From Thauera carbonicopians (lineage in GTDB: Bacteria > Pseudomonadota > Gammaproteobacteria > Burkholderiales > Rhodocyclaceae), in contig NZ_JANUXN010000004.1 in the NCBI RefSeq assembly GCF_025699485.1, forward strand, positions 62,001 to 126,000: 64,000 nucleotides of DNA, read 5' to 3'. The position numbers and the translations under genes were made by a program. The notes below the pieces were generated by a model, which did not search any database, was not told the origin of the DNA, and saw nothing but the letters and a program-made list of their open reading frames with translations. Shown piece after piece: positions 23,259 through 32,450 of this stretch. Numbering within the stretch: the first letter of the stretch is position 1; every line of letters begins with the position of its first letter.

Positions 23259-25550
23259 TCAGAACTGGAAGTTCGCCGACAGCAGGGCCGAACGCGGCGT
23301 GCCCGGCGTGTAGCGGCCGCCGTTGTTGTTCATCGACGCGACGTACTTCTTGTCGGTGAGGTTGTACACGTTCAGCTGCAGCGAGACGTTCTTGCTGATC
23401 TCGTAGGATGCCATCGCGTCATACACCCAGTAGTCGTCGACCTCAGGCATGTTGGTGGTGGCGGTGGCGTTGTTGGACGAGCGCAGCATCGAATCGACGT
23501 AGCGCGCACCGCCGCCGACCGTCAGGCCGAAGGGCAGGCGATAGGTGGTCCATGCGGTGAAAGTCAGTTCCGGCGACCACTGCACCGCGTTGCCCTGCTG
23601 GCTGGTGCTGCCTTCCTTGACGTCGGTCTTCATCTTCGCCAGGCCGGCCGACACCTGCCATGCCGGCGTGATCGCGCCGACCAGGCCCAGCTCGATGCCC
23701 TTCACCGTCTTCTTGCCCCATTGGGTGACGTCGCCGGTGACCGGGTCGGTCTGGGTGAGATCGTTCTTGTTCTCGGTACGGTAGATCGCGGCAGTGAAGG
23801 CGAGCCGTTCGTCGAGCAGATCCCACTTGGTGCCCAGCTCGATGGTCTTCGCTTCCTGCGGGTCCATGTTCGGGCTGTTGATGCCGGTGGCGCTGAGGGT
23901 GAAGTTCGAGCCGCCCGGCGGTTGCTTCGACGTGGCGTAGGCGGCATAGATGCTGCCGTTGGCCGCCGGCTTGTACAGCGCGCCGACCTTCCAGCTCGTC
24001 AGCGTGTCCTTGGCGTCGATGTTCTGCGGCACCAGGGTGCCGACCGGCAGCGTCGGATGGCTGGTGGCGGTGGAAGCGACGGTGTTGCGGGCTTCGGTGC
24101 GGTAGCGGTCGAGGCGCACGCCGGCGGTGAATTGCCAGCGGTCGCCGAGCTTGGCGGTGTCGAACAGGTAGGCGCCGATGGTCGTCGTCTCGCCGTCGGC
24201 CTTGCGTCCGTCCGTGCCCAGGTCGTAGTTGCTGACCGGATCGTGGCGGCTGGGGTTGTACAGATTGCCCGGTACCATGCTGCCGGCGCCGGTCAGGGTC
24301 TTGGTCAACTGGCGCTCGTGGATGAATTCCAGGCCGGCGCTCAGCGAGTGCGTCAGCGCGCCGGTGCTGAACTCGGTCGTCAGGTTGGTCTGGTTGGTCA
24401 GCAGTTCGTTTTCCTGCCACTTGGTCTGGCGGCTGCGGGTCACCGTCCATGTTTCGGGGTTGTTGATGTTGCCCGCGTTGATGCCGTTCGGATTGGTGGC
24501 GCTGGAGTTGGCGCTGCCGGGGGCGGTCAGCAACAGTTCGTGCCGCACCTTGCCCCAGCGCGAAGTGTTGCGCACCGTGGTGCCGGGCGCGATGTCGTGC
24601 TCGATCTTGACGGTGAACATGTCCAGGCTGACGTCCTCGAAATCGTGCTTGGAGCCGTAGAAATTCTCGGTGTCGACCTTGCGCGCGCCCACGCCGGCGG
24701 CGGCGAGCGCGGCGTTGTAGTAGCCCTTGAGTCCGACCGTCGGGATGCCGCCGTCGGGCACGTTGTCCTGTTCGACGTGCAGGTAGGACAGCGTGGTGCG
24801 GGTCGGCGTGTTGAGGCCGAAGGCGATCGAGGGCGCGATGCCCCAGCGGTTGCTTTCCAGGTGGTCGCGGCCGGCGACGCCGCCGTCCTGCTTCATGACG
24901 TTGAGGCGGAAGGCCGAGGTTTCGCCGAGTTGCCGGTTCACGTCGGCGGTCATGCGCAGGTTCTCGGCAGTGCCGTAGCTGATGCTGCCGCTCAGCGCGT
25001 TGTCGGCGAAGGGCGACTTGGACGACAGGTTGACGTAGCCGGACGGCGCGCCGCGGCCGTTGTCGGCGCCCACCGCGCCCTTGGAGATCTCGATCTGCTC
25101 GACGTTGAAGGTGTCGCGGCCGAAGTTGCCGAGGTCGCGCACGTTGTCGATGAACACGCTGCCCGAGGTATCGAAGCCGCGCATGAAGATGTTGTCCTTC
25201 TGGTTGCTGTTGCCGCCTTCGCCCAGCAGCAGGGTGATGCCCGGGGTGTTGCGCAGCGCTTCGGTCAGCGAAGTGGCCTGCTGCTCGCGCAGGATTTCCT
25301 TCTTGATCACGGTGATGGTCTGCGGCGTGTCGACCAGCGGCTGGGTGAACTTGGGCGAGGACACCGTGTCGGCCTTGTAGGTCTGTTCGCCGGTGGCGGT
25401 GACTTCGACTTTCGGCAGCGTGGGCGTCTGGGCGGCCTGCTGGGCCGCGGCGGTGCCGGGCAGGGCCAGGGCGAGAAGGGTGAGGGCGGTGGTCTGGTGC
25501 AGGCGCGGCTGCTGCGGCAAGGCGTGTTTCTGGCTCTCGATGTGGGCCAT
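23259..25550 (-). CDS. fiu: TonB-dependent siderophore receptor, Fiu/PiuA type
   Basis: 763 residues. Signal peptide, TonB-box region [12 protein letters not shown], plug domain ([51 protein letters not shown]) and a barrel ending in FQF. The plug wording and the neighbour piuC match Fiu/PiuA receptors for monomeric catechols and related ferric siderophores. The specific ligand is inferred. Upstream on the same strand are a Fur box 93-111 bases before the ATG and a long leader with two AGCCAGCC units. Confidence 0.93.
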   Translation of the reverse strand: MAHIESQKHALPQQPRLHQTTALTLLALALPGTAAAQQAAQTPTLPKVEVTATGEQTYKADTVSSPKFTQPLVDTPQTITVIKKEILREQQATSLTEALRNTPGITLLLGEGGNSNQKDNIFMRGFDTSGSVFIDNVRDLGNFGRDTFNVEQIEISKGAVGADNGRGAPSGYVNLSSKSPFADNALSGSISYGTAENLRMTADVNRQLGETSAFRLNVMKQDGGVAGRDHLESNRWGIAPSIAFGLNTPTRTTLSYLHVEQDNVPDGGIPTVGLKGYYNAALAAAGVGARKVDTENFYGSKHDFEDVSLDMFTVKIEHDIAPGTTVRNTSRWGKVRHELLLTAPGSANSSATNPNGINAGNINNPETWTVTRSRQTKWQENELLTNQTNLTTEFSTGALTHSLSAGLEFIHERQLTKTLTGAGSMVPGNLYNPSRHDPVSNYDLGTDGRKADGETTTIGAYLFDTAKLGDRWQFTAGVRLDRYRTEARNTVASTATSHPTLPVGTLVPQNIDAKDTLTSWKVGALYKPAANGSIYAAYATSKQPPGGSNFTLSATGINSPNMDPQEAKTIELGTKWDLLDERLAFTAAIYRTENKNDLTQTDPVTGDVTQWGKKTVKGIELGLVGAITPAWQVSAGLAKMKTDVKEGSTSQQGNAVQWSPELTFTAWTTYRLPFGLTVGGGARYVDSMLRSSNNATATTNMPEVDDYWVYDAMASYEISKNVSLQLNVYNLTDKKYVASMNNNGGRYTPGTPRSALLSANFQF

Positions 25551-25587
25551 GGGATATCTCCGTCAGTGGGGGCAGGAAGTAAACGCT

Positions 25588-25630
25588 GGCTGGCTTCCTG
25601 GCCGGGAGACATCCGGTTGGGTGGCTGGCT
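25588..25630 (-). repeat. AGCCAGCC leader element (Fiu-type receptor)
   Basis: On the minus strand TAGCCAGCCACC (ending at 25623-25630) and GGAAGCCAGCC (25588-25595) occur 35 bases apart between the Fur box and the start codon. The FepA/BfeA-type receptor leader at 32451-32503 has the same two phrases in the same order, 45 bases apart. Confidence 0.55.
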
Positions 25631-25642
25631 ATTTTGTGGAAG

Positions 25643-25661
25643 CGAATAATAACGATTCTTG
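25643..25661 (-). promoter_or_regulatory. Fur box of the Fiu-type receptor gene
   Basis: Plus-strand CGAATAATAACGATTCTTG; its core AATAATAACGATTC is identical to the hemP Fur box at 43787. It lies 93-111 bases before the receptor ATG, in an AT-rich stretch unlike the rest of the window. Iron repression is very likely. Confidence 0.7.
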
Positions 25662-25751
25662 TTTTCGAAACATAATAAAATTTATTGAACTTTTTGAGAT
25701 GTTGTTGGGATACAACAATGCCCCGCTGTCGACGTTGATGCAGGAAACGAG

Positions 25752-25813
25752 GCGGCCCCCTCGGCCGGGCACTTCTTCCATGAAGGGAGGAAGTGCCCGG
25801 CCGAGGAGGCCGC
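25752..25813 (-). repeat. Long near-perfect inverted repeat
   Basis: Two arms of 28 bases (25752-25779 and 25786-25813) that pair with only two or three mismatches around a six-base loop. It lies 35 bases beyond the stop of the DUF6746 gene and 90 bases from the Fur box. On the minus strand the stem is followed by TCGTTTCC, a weak T-tract, so it may be a terminator for the minus-strand cluster. It is longer than any other hairpin in the window. The rest of the 298-base gap holds the Fur box and receptor leader. Confidence 0.6.
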
Positions 25814-25848
25814 TCGGGACAGACCCGGTCGGAGAGACCGGATCAGGC

Positions 25849-26238
25849 TCAGGGAAGAAGCTTCTCGATCCCGCTCAGATAAGCCCTGCCGTAGTCGATG
25901 ACGGCGTCGCGGTCCTGGCCTTCGCTGGAAAAGTGCATGTCGGTGACGATCTTGTGCAGGCGCTTGGCCTCATCGCCGCCGAGCGCCAGCAGCGCGTCTT
26001 CGAGCGTGTAGCACAGGCTGTGGACGTCATGGATGTCGTATTCACCCATTTCACCGTCCAGTAGTTCCTTCAGCTTGGCGTTGGTCTCGCGCAGGATGGC
26101 GATCGTCTCGTCCTTCGATTCGCCCTTCTTGGCTTCGTAGTGGTTGACGCGCGGTGCGCTGTCCTCGGCGTGCACGGGCAGGCTGCCCAGTGTGCCGAAA
26201 GCGGCGAGGGCGAGAATGGCGAAGCTTTGCTTGATCAT
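25849..26238 (-). CDS. Small periplasmic protein, DUF6746-like
   Basis: 129 residues with a Sec signal (IKQSFAILALAAFGTLGSLPVHAED), start 26238 preceded by AAGGAAG. The mature part is helical and acidic: NHYEAKKGESKDETIAILRETNAKLKEL is the start, and there is one cysteine. Several His and Asp (YDIHDVHS, DMHFSSEG) could hold metal. It resembles the DUF6746 family found beside TonB receptors, but that match is by eye only. It follows the flavoreductase gene by 65 bases and may be the last gene of the PepSY cluster. Confidence 0.7.
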   Translation of the reverse strand: MIKQSFAILALAAFGTLGSLPVHAEDSAPRVNHYEAKKGESKDETIAILRETNAKLKELLDGEMGEYDIHDVHSLCYTLEDALLALGGDEAKRLHKIVTDMHFSSEGQDRDAVIDYGRAYLSGIEKLLP

Positions 26239-26303
26239 GCTTTCTTCCTTGTCGTCGAGTTGAATGGAATCCTGGGCATGACGGCCGCAGCGGTCCGTCA
26301 TGT

Positions 26304-27680
26304 TCAATAGATGTCGCGGCGGTAGCGGCCTTCGTGCGCCAGCCGTTCCAGGCTCTCGGACCCGAGGATGGCCAGAAGGGTTTCATGTACCGCCGGACCC
26401 ATGCCCACGGCATTGCCGCAAACGTAGATCGCCGCCCCGCCATCGACCCATGCGCGCACCGTGTCGGCAGCGCCGGCGAGGCGGTCCTGCACGTATTCCG
26501 CCGGTTCGTCGCGCGAATATACGCGATCGCAGCGGGCCAGCAGGTCCTGCCGTTCGAGCGCCTCGGTTTCCGCGCCGTGGAAGTCGTCGAAAGCCTTGTT
26601 GCGCTCGCCGAAGATCAGCCAGTTGCGGCCGTCGCTGCGGCGGGCGCGCAGGCGCAGATGGGCGAGCAGGCCGGCAAGGCCGGTGCCGTTGCCGATCAGG
26701 AGCAGCGGCCGCTCGGCATTGTCGCCGATGCGGAAGTTGGGATGGGGGCGGATGCGCCCGCGCAGCACCAGGCCGGTGCCCGACGCGTCGGCCAGCAGCG
26801 AGGACATCACGCCCGGAGTGCCGTCGGGCCCTTTCATCTGGCGCACCAGCAGGTGAACAGCGCCGTCTTCGGGCAGCGACGCGATCGAATAGTCGCGCGG
26901 CGAGCTGCCTTCGCCCGGCGGGTACAGTTGCAACAGGTCGCCTGCCTGCCAGTCGGGCAGCGGCACCGGGCGGGCGTCCGGCCCGTCGCTGTCGACCGCT
27001 TCCAGTTCGACGTGCCAGGCCGGCTCGCCGGCGCTGCCGGGGTTGAGGTGGCGCTGGCTGCGCAGGCGCCAGAAGCCGAGTGCCGGCAGGGCGCTTTCGG
27101 GCAGTTCGGCGAGGCCGGCGAAAGCGGCCAGACGGTGGCGCCAGGTGGCGAGCGTATCGCCGTCGGCGCGATCGATGTCGATGCGCGGGAACATCGGCGT
27201 GGCGCCGCAGGCTTCCAGCCAGGCGTCCAGGCGGCGGCCGAAGCCGCAGTAGTTTGCATAAGTGGCGTCGCCGAGAGCGAGGAGGCCGTAGCGAAGCTCG
27301 GCCAGCGACGGCTCCAGCTCCATCGTGCGCTTGACGAAACGCGCCGCATTGTCCGGCGCGTCGCCTTCGCCGCAGGTGCTGGCGATGAACAGGGCCTGGC
27401 GGCAGGCTTTCAGGCCGGCGGCGTCAAGCGCGTCGAGCGCGCACAGGCGCACGCCGACGCCGGCCGATTCCAGCGCCGTGGCCGCTTCCTCGGCCAGTTC
27501 GCGGCCGAAGCCGCTCTGGCTGGCGAACGCCACCAGCACCGCGTCGGCCCCCGTCGCATTGTGCGCGGCGGCGCGCTTGCGATGGCCGTGCCAGATCCGC
27601 AGACAGAAGGCCGCGTAGGCGGCGATCACGCCCGCAGCCGGGCCGATGCGGCTGATTTCGAGACTGCTTATCATCGGCAT
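26304..27680 (-). CDS. Membrane-anchored flavodoxin / ferredoxin-reductase-like flavoprotein
   Basis: 458 residues. One N-terminal membrane helix (AAGVIAAYAAFCLRIW), a flavodoxin-like FMN domain (LVAFASQSGFGRELAEE; FIASTCGEGDAPDN), an FAD-binding part (RDYSIASLP) and an NAD(P)-binding part (LLIGNGTGLAGLL; YVCGNAVGMGPAV). This is the sulfite-reductase-flavoprotein architecture. With the PepSY protein in the same cluster, electrons from NAD(P)H could go across the membrane to reduce ferric siderophores; this is inferred. Starts at 27680, with an alternative ATG two codons later. Confidence 0.87.
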   Translation of the reverse strand: MPMISSLEISRIGPAAGVIAAYAAFCLRIWHGHRKRAAAHNATGADAVLVAFASQSGFGRELAEEAATALESAGVGVRLCALDALDAAGLKACRQALFIASTCGEGDAPDNAARFVKRTMELEPSLAELRYGLLALGDATYANYCGFGRRLDAWLEACGATPMFPRIDIDRADGDTLATWRHRLAAFAGLAELPESALPALGFWRLRSQRHLNPGSAGEPAWHVELEAVDSDGPDARPVPLPDWQAGDLLQLYPPGEGSSPRDYSIASLPEDGAVHLLVRQMKGPDGTPGVMSSLLADASGTGLVLRGRIRPHPNFRIGDNAERPLLLIGNGTGLAGLLAHLRLRARRSDGRNWLIFGERNKAFDDFHGAETEALERQDLLARCDRVYSRDEPAEYVQDRLAGAADTVRAWVDGGAAIYVCGNAVGMGPAVHETLLAILGSESLERLAHEGRYRRDIY

Positions 27681-27686
27681 TCAGGC

Positions 27687-27709
27687 GGCCCGCCGACGAG
27701 CGGCGGGCC
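27687..27709 (-). repeat. Intergenic GC hairpin
   Basis: GGCCCGCCG and CGGCGGGCC, nine-base arms with a five-base loop, between the DUF4198 gene and the flavoreductase gene. No T-tract on either side, so it is more likely an mRNA-stability or processing element than a terminator. Confidence 0.5.
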
Positions 27710-27717
27710 GGCCTCGA

Positions 27718-28521
27718 TCATTGCGCCAGCACTTCCAGCGTGGTGACGTAGGACAGGCGGCGCTCGACGTTTTCCATCGTCGCGCTCTTGCCGGTGACGC
27801 CGGCCTTCAGGTAGTACATGCCGGGGTGCTTCCAGGTGTGGCTGATCTGGCCGTCGGCATTGGTGGTGAGAGTGATCTTTTCCAACTGGTCGCGGTAGCG
27901 GGTGCCGGCGCGGATCATCTCCACTTCGATGCCGGCGGCGGGCTTGCCGTCGACGGCGAAGGTGAACACCGCAGGCGAGTCTTCATACAGGTCGTTCGGA
28001 TGGGTGACCGGCACCAGTTCCAGGCCCTGGCCGGTCGGCTTGACGTCGGTGGGGCGGCCGACGGTGACGAAGGTCTCGAGCCGCGACACGCTTTCGCGGA
28101 TCGTCAGTTCATCGGCCTTGGCCGGCACGTTTGCCGCCATCTCGGCCTGGGCACCGCGCCAGCGCTTGGTTTCGCCGCCTTCCTTCCAACTCGCCATCAG
28201 GCTGGAGTTGGCGATCGCCAAGCGATAGGTGCCGGCGGCCTGCAGGTTGGCGTCGAACACCGTGCGCAGCTTGCCCTGCACCATGCTCTCGGGCTCGACT
28301 TTGGCGCCGTCGGGCGAGACGATGGCCAGGTTGTCGCGGATGCCCAGCGGACGGTAGTTGAAATAGAAGATGTCGTTGGACACGGCCGCGTCGACGGTGA
28401 TGTAGCCGGGGCTCGACAGCACGGTGGAGGACGGCAGCAGCCAGAATTCGTGTGCCTGTGCGGCCGGCACGGCGGCGGCAAGGGCGAGGGCGGCAACAGC
28501 GAAGTGCTTGTTCAATTTCAT
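27718..28521 (-). CDS. DUF4198 family periplasmic protein
   Basis: 267 residues with a signal peptide ending AAQAHEFWLLPS; the HEFW motif right after cleavage is the hallmark of the DUF4198 family (metal- or carbohydrate-binding-like beta folds). C-terminal half is an Ig-like domain (DGQISHTWKHPGMYYL). Start 28521 has GAGGAGAG upstream. Middle gene of PepSY - DUF2271 - DUF4198 - flavoreductase. Such proteins often accompany TonB receptors and are metal-regulated, and the mature N-terminal His may bind metal (inference). Confidence 0.88.
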   Translation of the reverse strand: MKLNKHFAVAALALAAAVPAAQAHEFWLLPSSTVLSSPGYITVDAAVSNDIFYFNYRPLGIRDNLAIVSPDGAKVEPESMVQGKLRTVFDANLQAAGTYRLAIANSSLMASWKEGGETKRWRGAQAEMAANVPAKADELTIRESVSRLETFVTVGRPTDVKPTGQGLELVPVTHPNDLYEDSPAVFTFAVDGKPAAGIEVEMIRAGTRYRDQLEKITLTTNADGQISHTWKHPGMYYLKAGVTGKSATMENVERRLSYVTTLEVLAQ

Positions 28522-28555
28522 GGGATTTCTCTCCTCGGGTCGGATGGCGGATGGA

Positions 28556-29068
28556 TCAGGGCTTGAGCTGGACGGCGATGGTGCCGAGTTCGTGTTCACC
28601 ACGCACTTCGTTGCGGGTGGCCGAGGCCGGCGGCCATTGCAGCGGCACGGTCACCACTTCACGGCCGCCGTGCTCGCGCGAGGCTTCGACGACGAGGCGG
28701 TATTCGCCCGCCGCCAGCTTGCCGAGCGGTGTCTGGCCTTCGGTGAAGCTCAGCTTGTGCACGCCGGGGTTGCGGGTGGCGGCGGTCACGCCGTCGACCG
28801 GCTGCTCCAGGTCGCGGCCGGTGCGGCGCCACCACAGGCGCATGTCCTTCAGCCATTTGGCGCCTTCGGCGTTGCGCATCTTGACGTCGTACCACACGGC
28901 CAGGTTGGCGGCGACCGAGTTGTCCGGGCGCTCCAGCCAGGCGGCGACATAGGGGCGGCGGTAGTCCGATACGTCGATGCGCGGCAGTTCGATGTCGACC
29001 TCGATGCCGGCGGCGAACGCGGAACTGGCCGCGAGCAGGCCGGCAGCGAGGAACAGGGGTTTGTGCAT
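28556..29068 (-). CDS. DUF2271 family periplasmic protein
   Basis: 170 residues; signal peptide MHKPLFLAAGLLAASSAFA, then a beta-rich DUF2271 domain (VSDYRRPYVAAWLERPD, WYDVKMRNAEGAKWLKDMRLWWRRTG). The gene lies 19 bases after the PepSY gene and 34 bases before DUF4198, so it is co-transcribed. DUF2271 is regularly found in this PepSY/DUF4198 context. Its function is not known. In other genomes the group is iron-regulated and linked with periplasmic reduction of iron compounds. Confidence 0.87.
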   Translation of the reverse strand: MHKPLFLAAGLLAASSAFAAGIEVDIELPRIDVSDYRRPYVAAWLERPDNSVAANLAVWYDVKMRNAEGAKWLKDMRLWWRRTGRDLEQPVDGVTAATRNPGVHKLSFTEGQTPLGKLAAGEYRLVVEASREHGGREVVTVPLQWPPASATRNEVRGEHELGTIAVQLKP

Positions 29069-29087
29069 GGGTGACTCCTGGGCGGGG

Positions 29088-29795
29088 TTAATGGACGAAA
29101 AGCAGGATGAGCACGGTGGGCAGCACGATGCCGAGCCCGACGACGGGCCATACCGAGGCGCGGTTGGCGGCATGGACCTGCAGGATCAGCAGGCCTGTGA
29201 CCGAGAACACCACACAGGCCACGGCGAAGATGTCGATGAACCAGCTCCAGGCCTCGCCGGAATTGCGCCCCTTGTGCAGGTCGTTGAGCCAGGCGATCCA
29301 GCCGCGGTCGGTGAGCTCGTATTCCGCTTCGGCGCCCTGCAGGTCGAGGCGCAGCCAGGCGTCGCCACCGGGACGGGGCAGGGCGAGGTAGATCTCCTCT
29401 TCCGACCATTCCGCGTCCCGGCCGGACACCGAGATGCCCAGCGCTTCGGCCACCCAGCCGGCGGCATCGGCCGGCAGCGGCCGCTCCGCCGGGGCATCCT
29501 CGTCGGCGGCCATCCGGCGCAGCGCTTCGGCCACGGCGTCGGGCACGACGGCCGTGCGGGTCTCGATGACGGGCTTGGATTCGATGGCGCCGGAGTGGTT
29601 GAGCGTGATGCCGGTGATGGCGAACATCAGCATGCCGAACAGCGACACCGCGGAGCTGATCCAGTGCCATTGGTGCAGCGTCTTGAGCCAGTTGCCGCGG
29701 CGGGCCTGCTGGCGGGCGACGGCTTGGTGGCCGGACGCCGGAGTGGAGCTTGCGTTGGGCGTGCGGCGGCTCAGGGAGTCGGGAGAGGTCGGCAT
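29088..29795 (-). CDS. PepSY-associated transmembrane protein
   Basis: 235 residues from the ATG at 29795; the frame could begin at 29864 but that start is only 14 bases from the Fur box. Membrane helices near residues 45-65 (WHWISSAVSLFGMLMFAITGITL), 180-200 and 210-230, with a PepSY-like periplasmic domain between. The motif LHQWHWISS carries histidines typical of PepSY_TM proteins, which can hold heme and move electrons across the membrane. First gene of the cluster. A ferric-siderophore reductase role with the flavoprotein is an inference. Confidence 0.83.
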   Translation of the reverse strand: MPTSPDSLSRRTPNASSTPASGHQAVARQQARRGNWLKTLHQWHWISSAVSLFGMLMFAITGITLNHSGAIESKPVIETRTAVVPDAVAEALRRMAADEDAPAERPLPADAAGWVAEALGISVSGRDAEWSEEEIYLALPRPGGDAWLRLDLQGAEAEYELTDRGWIAWLNDLHKGRNSGEAWSWFIDIFAVACVVFSVTGLLILQVHAANRASVWPVVGLGIVLPTVLILLFVH

Positions 29796-29878
29796 CGGTA
29801 AAGCGCGGTTCCGTCGGTTCGAATGCCCGATGCGGTGTACGTAGCCGCTGGATGTCGGGACCATGAACCGGCGATTCT

Positions 29879-29897
29879 AATGTTGATAATCATTCGC
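29879..29897 (-). promoter_or_regulatory. Fur box of the PepSY cluster
   Basis: AATGTTGATAATCATTCGC matches 14 of 19 bases of the Fur consensus, with an uninterrupted central GATAATCATT. It lies 84-102 bases before the chosen PepSY start, in an AT-rich intergenic region between the PepSY cluster and the end of the FepA/BfeA-type receptor gene. The cluster reads leftward from here. Confidence 0.75.
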
Positions 29898-29945
29898 AAC
29901 AATAAGGTTTTCCGAATTTGTTGTAGTTTTTTGTACGTCGTGCGC

Positions 29946-29985
29946 CCTAAAAGAGAGAGCCGCGCCGGCTGGGCCGGCGCGGCTC
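29946..29985 (-). terminator. Rho-independent terminator of the FepA/BfeA-type receptor gene
   Basis: A perfect 13-base stem (GAGCCGCGCCGGC with its complement) around a three-base loop, 27 bases beyond the receptor stop; on the minus strand it is followed by TCTCTTTTAGG. It separates the receptor gene from the Fur box of the next cluster. Confidence 0.85.
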
Positions 29986-30011
29986 GTCATGCAAGGCAGA
30001 AGACCTCTATA

Positions 30012-32417
30012 TCAGAATCGGGCGTTCACGCTGATCCAGAAGTTGCGAGCCTTGTCCTTGTTGTTGTAGTCGTCGAGGTAGGTCACTTCTGAAGGCGAGG
30101 CACTGCTGTCGTATCTTCCGTCGCCATTGAGATCGTTGAACGTGGTCCGGTAAGTGGTGAAGTCGCGGTCGAGCAGGTTATTGACGCGGGCGTTGACGGT
30201 GATGTTGTTGTTCACCTGATAGCTTGCGCCAAGATGGAAGACTTCGTAGTCCTTGTAGTGTGCTTCCTCGTCGTTGATCACGCCGCGGTAGCGCTTCGAA
30301 CGTGCTTCCATGGTCAGGAAGACGTTGAGTTTGTCCATCGCCTGCCAGTCCAGCGTCGCGTTCATCATGTGCTTGGCGGTATTGTTGAGCGGACGTCCCT
30401 TGTTGGCGCCGCTCTTCTGCTCGCTGTCGGTATAGGTGTAGTTGCCGCGCAGCCCCCAAACAGGCGAGATCTGCCAGCGGCCGGCCAGCTCCACACCCTG
30501 GATCACGACCTTGTCGATGTTTGTGGCCTTGCTGGAGTTGGCATAGCCGAGGTCAGCATAGTCGCCCGTGCTGGCGCACGGCAGCGAGGTATTGGGGCCG
30601 CAAGGCTGTGAGGAAATCTTGTCCTTGAAGTCGTTGCGGAAGATCGTGGCGTTGAAGCTGTGGCCGTTCGGATGGTTCCAGTACGCTGCCAGTTCGGTGT
30701 TGCGGCTGGTTTCCGGTTCCAGATCCGGATTGCCGAAGAAGGGGAGTGTGCCTTGGCTGCCAAAGCCGGTGATACCGTCGTACAGATCGGTGGTCTTGGG
30801 CGTCTTGAAGCCGGTCGACACGCCACCTTTCAAGGTCCATTGCGAGTTCAGGTTGTAGATACCATAGACGCGCGGTGAAACCTGGTTGCCGAAGATGTCG
30901 TGGTCGTCGTAACGGATGCCGGCGGTGAGCGTGAAGGCCTCGGTCGCCATCCAGTTGTCCTCGATGAACAGTGACCACATCTTGTGGTCCTGGACCTTGC
31001 CCGGTGTGCCGGACTCCATGCCGAACACGCCGTCCTTCAGTTCGCCGTCGATGACCTGGCCACCGATGACCAGCAGGTGATCACCTGCGAAGTTCTGCAG
31101 CGGAATGTCCAGCCTCGCGTCCAGCGTGTATTGATTGCTCTGCAAGGTACGCTTGGGCCGAGGCAGGAAGGTCGCTTCGGCCGCGGCCCTGCGGTCTGCT
31201 TCGCTCACACCGGCCCAGGCCCCCCTGCCGAAGTACATGTCGCTCAGTTCGTTGCGTTCGGCCACGGTGAAGGGCATGGTGCGGCCCTTGTTGTCGGTTT
31301 CGACGTAGGACAGCGAGATGAAACTGTTACCGAAATCCCACTTGCCTTCATGGGTCAGCGACCAGGCGTCGCGGGTGAATTTTTGCTCGTCTACGTATCC
31401 GACGCGAGGGCCGACACGGCGGCTCCAGGTGCCCCCGTTGTTGGCGCACGCACTGGCATTGGCGCCGGAGGCGCCCTGGCAGTAGTTCTCCGCCCGCCAG
31501 ACAGTGCCAATGCTGTCCACCGTGCCGAGCGGGAAGCTGGAAGCTCCTGTTTCAGGGTCGACGATGGGTTTGTTGTCGTACTTTTGCCTGGAGATGTCGT
31601 AATCGAAAGTGATGCGCTGGCGTGCGTCGGGCGTGAAGAACAGGCTGATGCCATAAGCCTGATTGGTGTTGTCGACGGTCTTGCCGCCGCCGCCGAAGCC
31701 GAGAGTCCGGCGATGAACATCTCCGGCAGGGTCGGTAACCGACTTGAATTCTGGTGTGGAAGGTTCGCGGTCGTAGTAGCTACCGCGCAAGGCCACGCCG
31801 AGCTTGCCGGGCAGGATCGGGCCGCGGATGGCGAAGTCGGTGGTGGTGTCGTCGCCAAAGTCGTTGTCCGACTGGAAGGTGCGGCCGACCGTGACCGAGC
31901 CTGTCCACTTCGTGATGTCCTTCTTGGTGATGATGTTGATGACGCCGCCCATTGCGTCGGCGCCATACAGCGTGGAGGCGGGGCCGCGGATGACTTCGAT
32001 GCGTTCGATCGCGTCCAGCGGCGGGATGTGGTTGAACTGGTTGCCACCGAAGCTGTTGGGGTAGATGTCGCCGTGGTTGTTCTGGCGCTTGCCGTCGACC
32101 AGGATCAGTGTGTACTCCGAACCCATGCCGCGCATGCTGATCGTTCTTTGGCCGGTCTTGTCCGAAGTTTCGCCGACGTCCACGCCTTCCAGCTCGCGTA
32201 CCGCGTCGATCAGGGTCATGTAAGGCTTCTTGGTGAGCTCTTCCTGAGTGACGACCGAGATGCTGGCCGGCGCATCGGTGATCTTCTGTTCGAAGCCAGC
32301 CGCGCTGACCACCACCGAGCCGAGCTGCTGTTCCTGGGCGAAGGCTGCGCCGGCAGGGAAGATCAGACCGATCAGCAGGGCAGTGCGCCGCAGGCGCGGA
32401 ATTGCAGTATGTGCCAT
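30012..32417 (-). CDS. TonB-dependent siderophore receptor, FepA/BfeA type
   Basis: 801 residues from ATG 32417 (AAGGA nine bases upstream). Signal peptide, TonB-box-like QLGSVVVSAAGFEQ, plug (LEGVDVGETSDKTGQRTISMRGMGSEYTLILVDGKRQ shows the FepA-type plug), barrel with EEAHYKDYEVF and a terminal NARF. An EF-hand-like loop D-L-N-G-D-G-R-Y-D sits 36 residues before the end. Two Cys pairs in the loops (NYCQGASGANASAC; QPCGPNTSLPC) look like disulfides. Catecholate ferric siderophore uptake is the family role; the ligand is unproven. Confidence 0.92.
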   Translation of the reverse strand: MAHTAIPRLRRTALLIGLIFPAGAAFAQEQQLGSVVVSAAGFEQKITDAPASISVVTQEELTKKPYMTLIDAVRELEGVDVGETSDKTGQRTISMRGMGSEYTLILVDGKRQNNHGDIYPNSFGGNQFNHIPPLDAIERIEVIRGPASTLYGADAMGGVINIITKKDITKWTGSVTVGRTFQSDNDFGDDTTTDFAIRGPILPGKLGVALRGSYYDREPSTPEFKSVTDPAGDVHRRTLGFGGGGKTVDNTNQAYGISLFFTPDARQRITFDYDISRQKYDNKPIVDPETGASSFPLGTVDSIGTVWRAENYCQGASGANASACANNGGTWSRRVGPRVGYVDEQKFTRDAWSLTHEGKWDFGNSFISLSYVETDNKGRTMPFTVAERNELSDMYFGRGAWAGVSEADRRAAAEATFLPRPKRTLQSNQYTLDARLDIPLQNFAGDHLLVIGGQVIDGELKDGVFGMESGTPGKVQDHKMWSLFIEDNWMATEAFTLTAGIRYDDHDIFGNQVSPRVYGIYNLNSQWTLKGGVSTGFKTPKTTDLYDGITGFGSQGTLPFFGNPDLEPETSRNTELAAYWNHPNGHSFNATIFRNDFKDKISSQPCGPNTSLPCASTGDYADLGYANSSKATNIDKVVIQGVELAGRWQISPVWGLRGNYTYTDSEQKSGANKGRPLNNTAKHMMNATLDWQAMDKLNVFLTMEARSKRYRGVINDEEAHYKDYEVFHLGASYQVNNNITVNARVNNLLDRDFTTYRTTFNDLNGDGRYDSSASPSEVTYLDDYNNKDKARNFWISVNARF

Positions 32418-32450
32418 GAAACGAAGTCCTTGGTTGATGTCAAGAGAATT

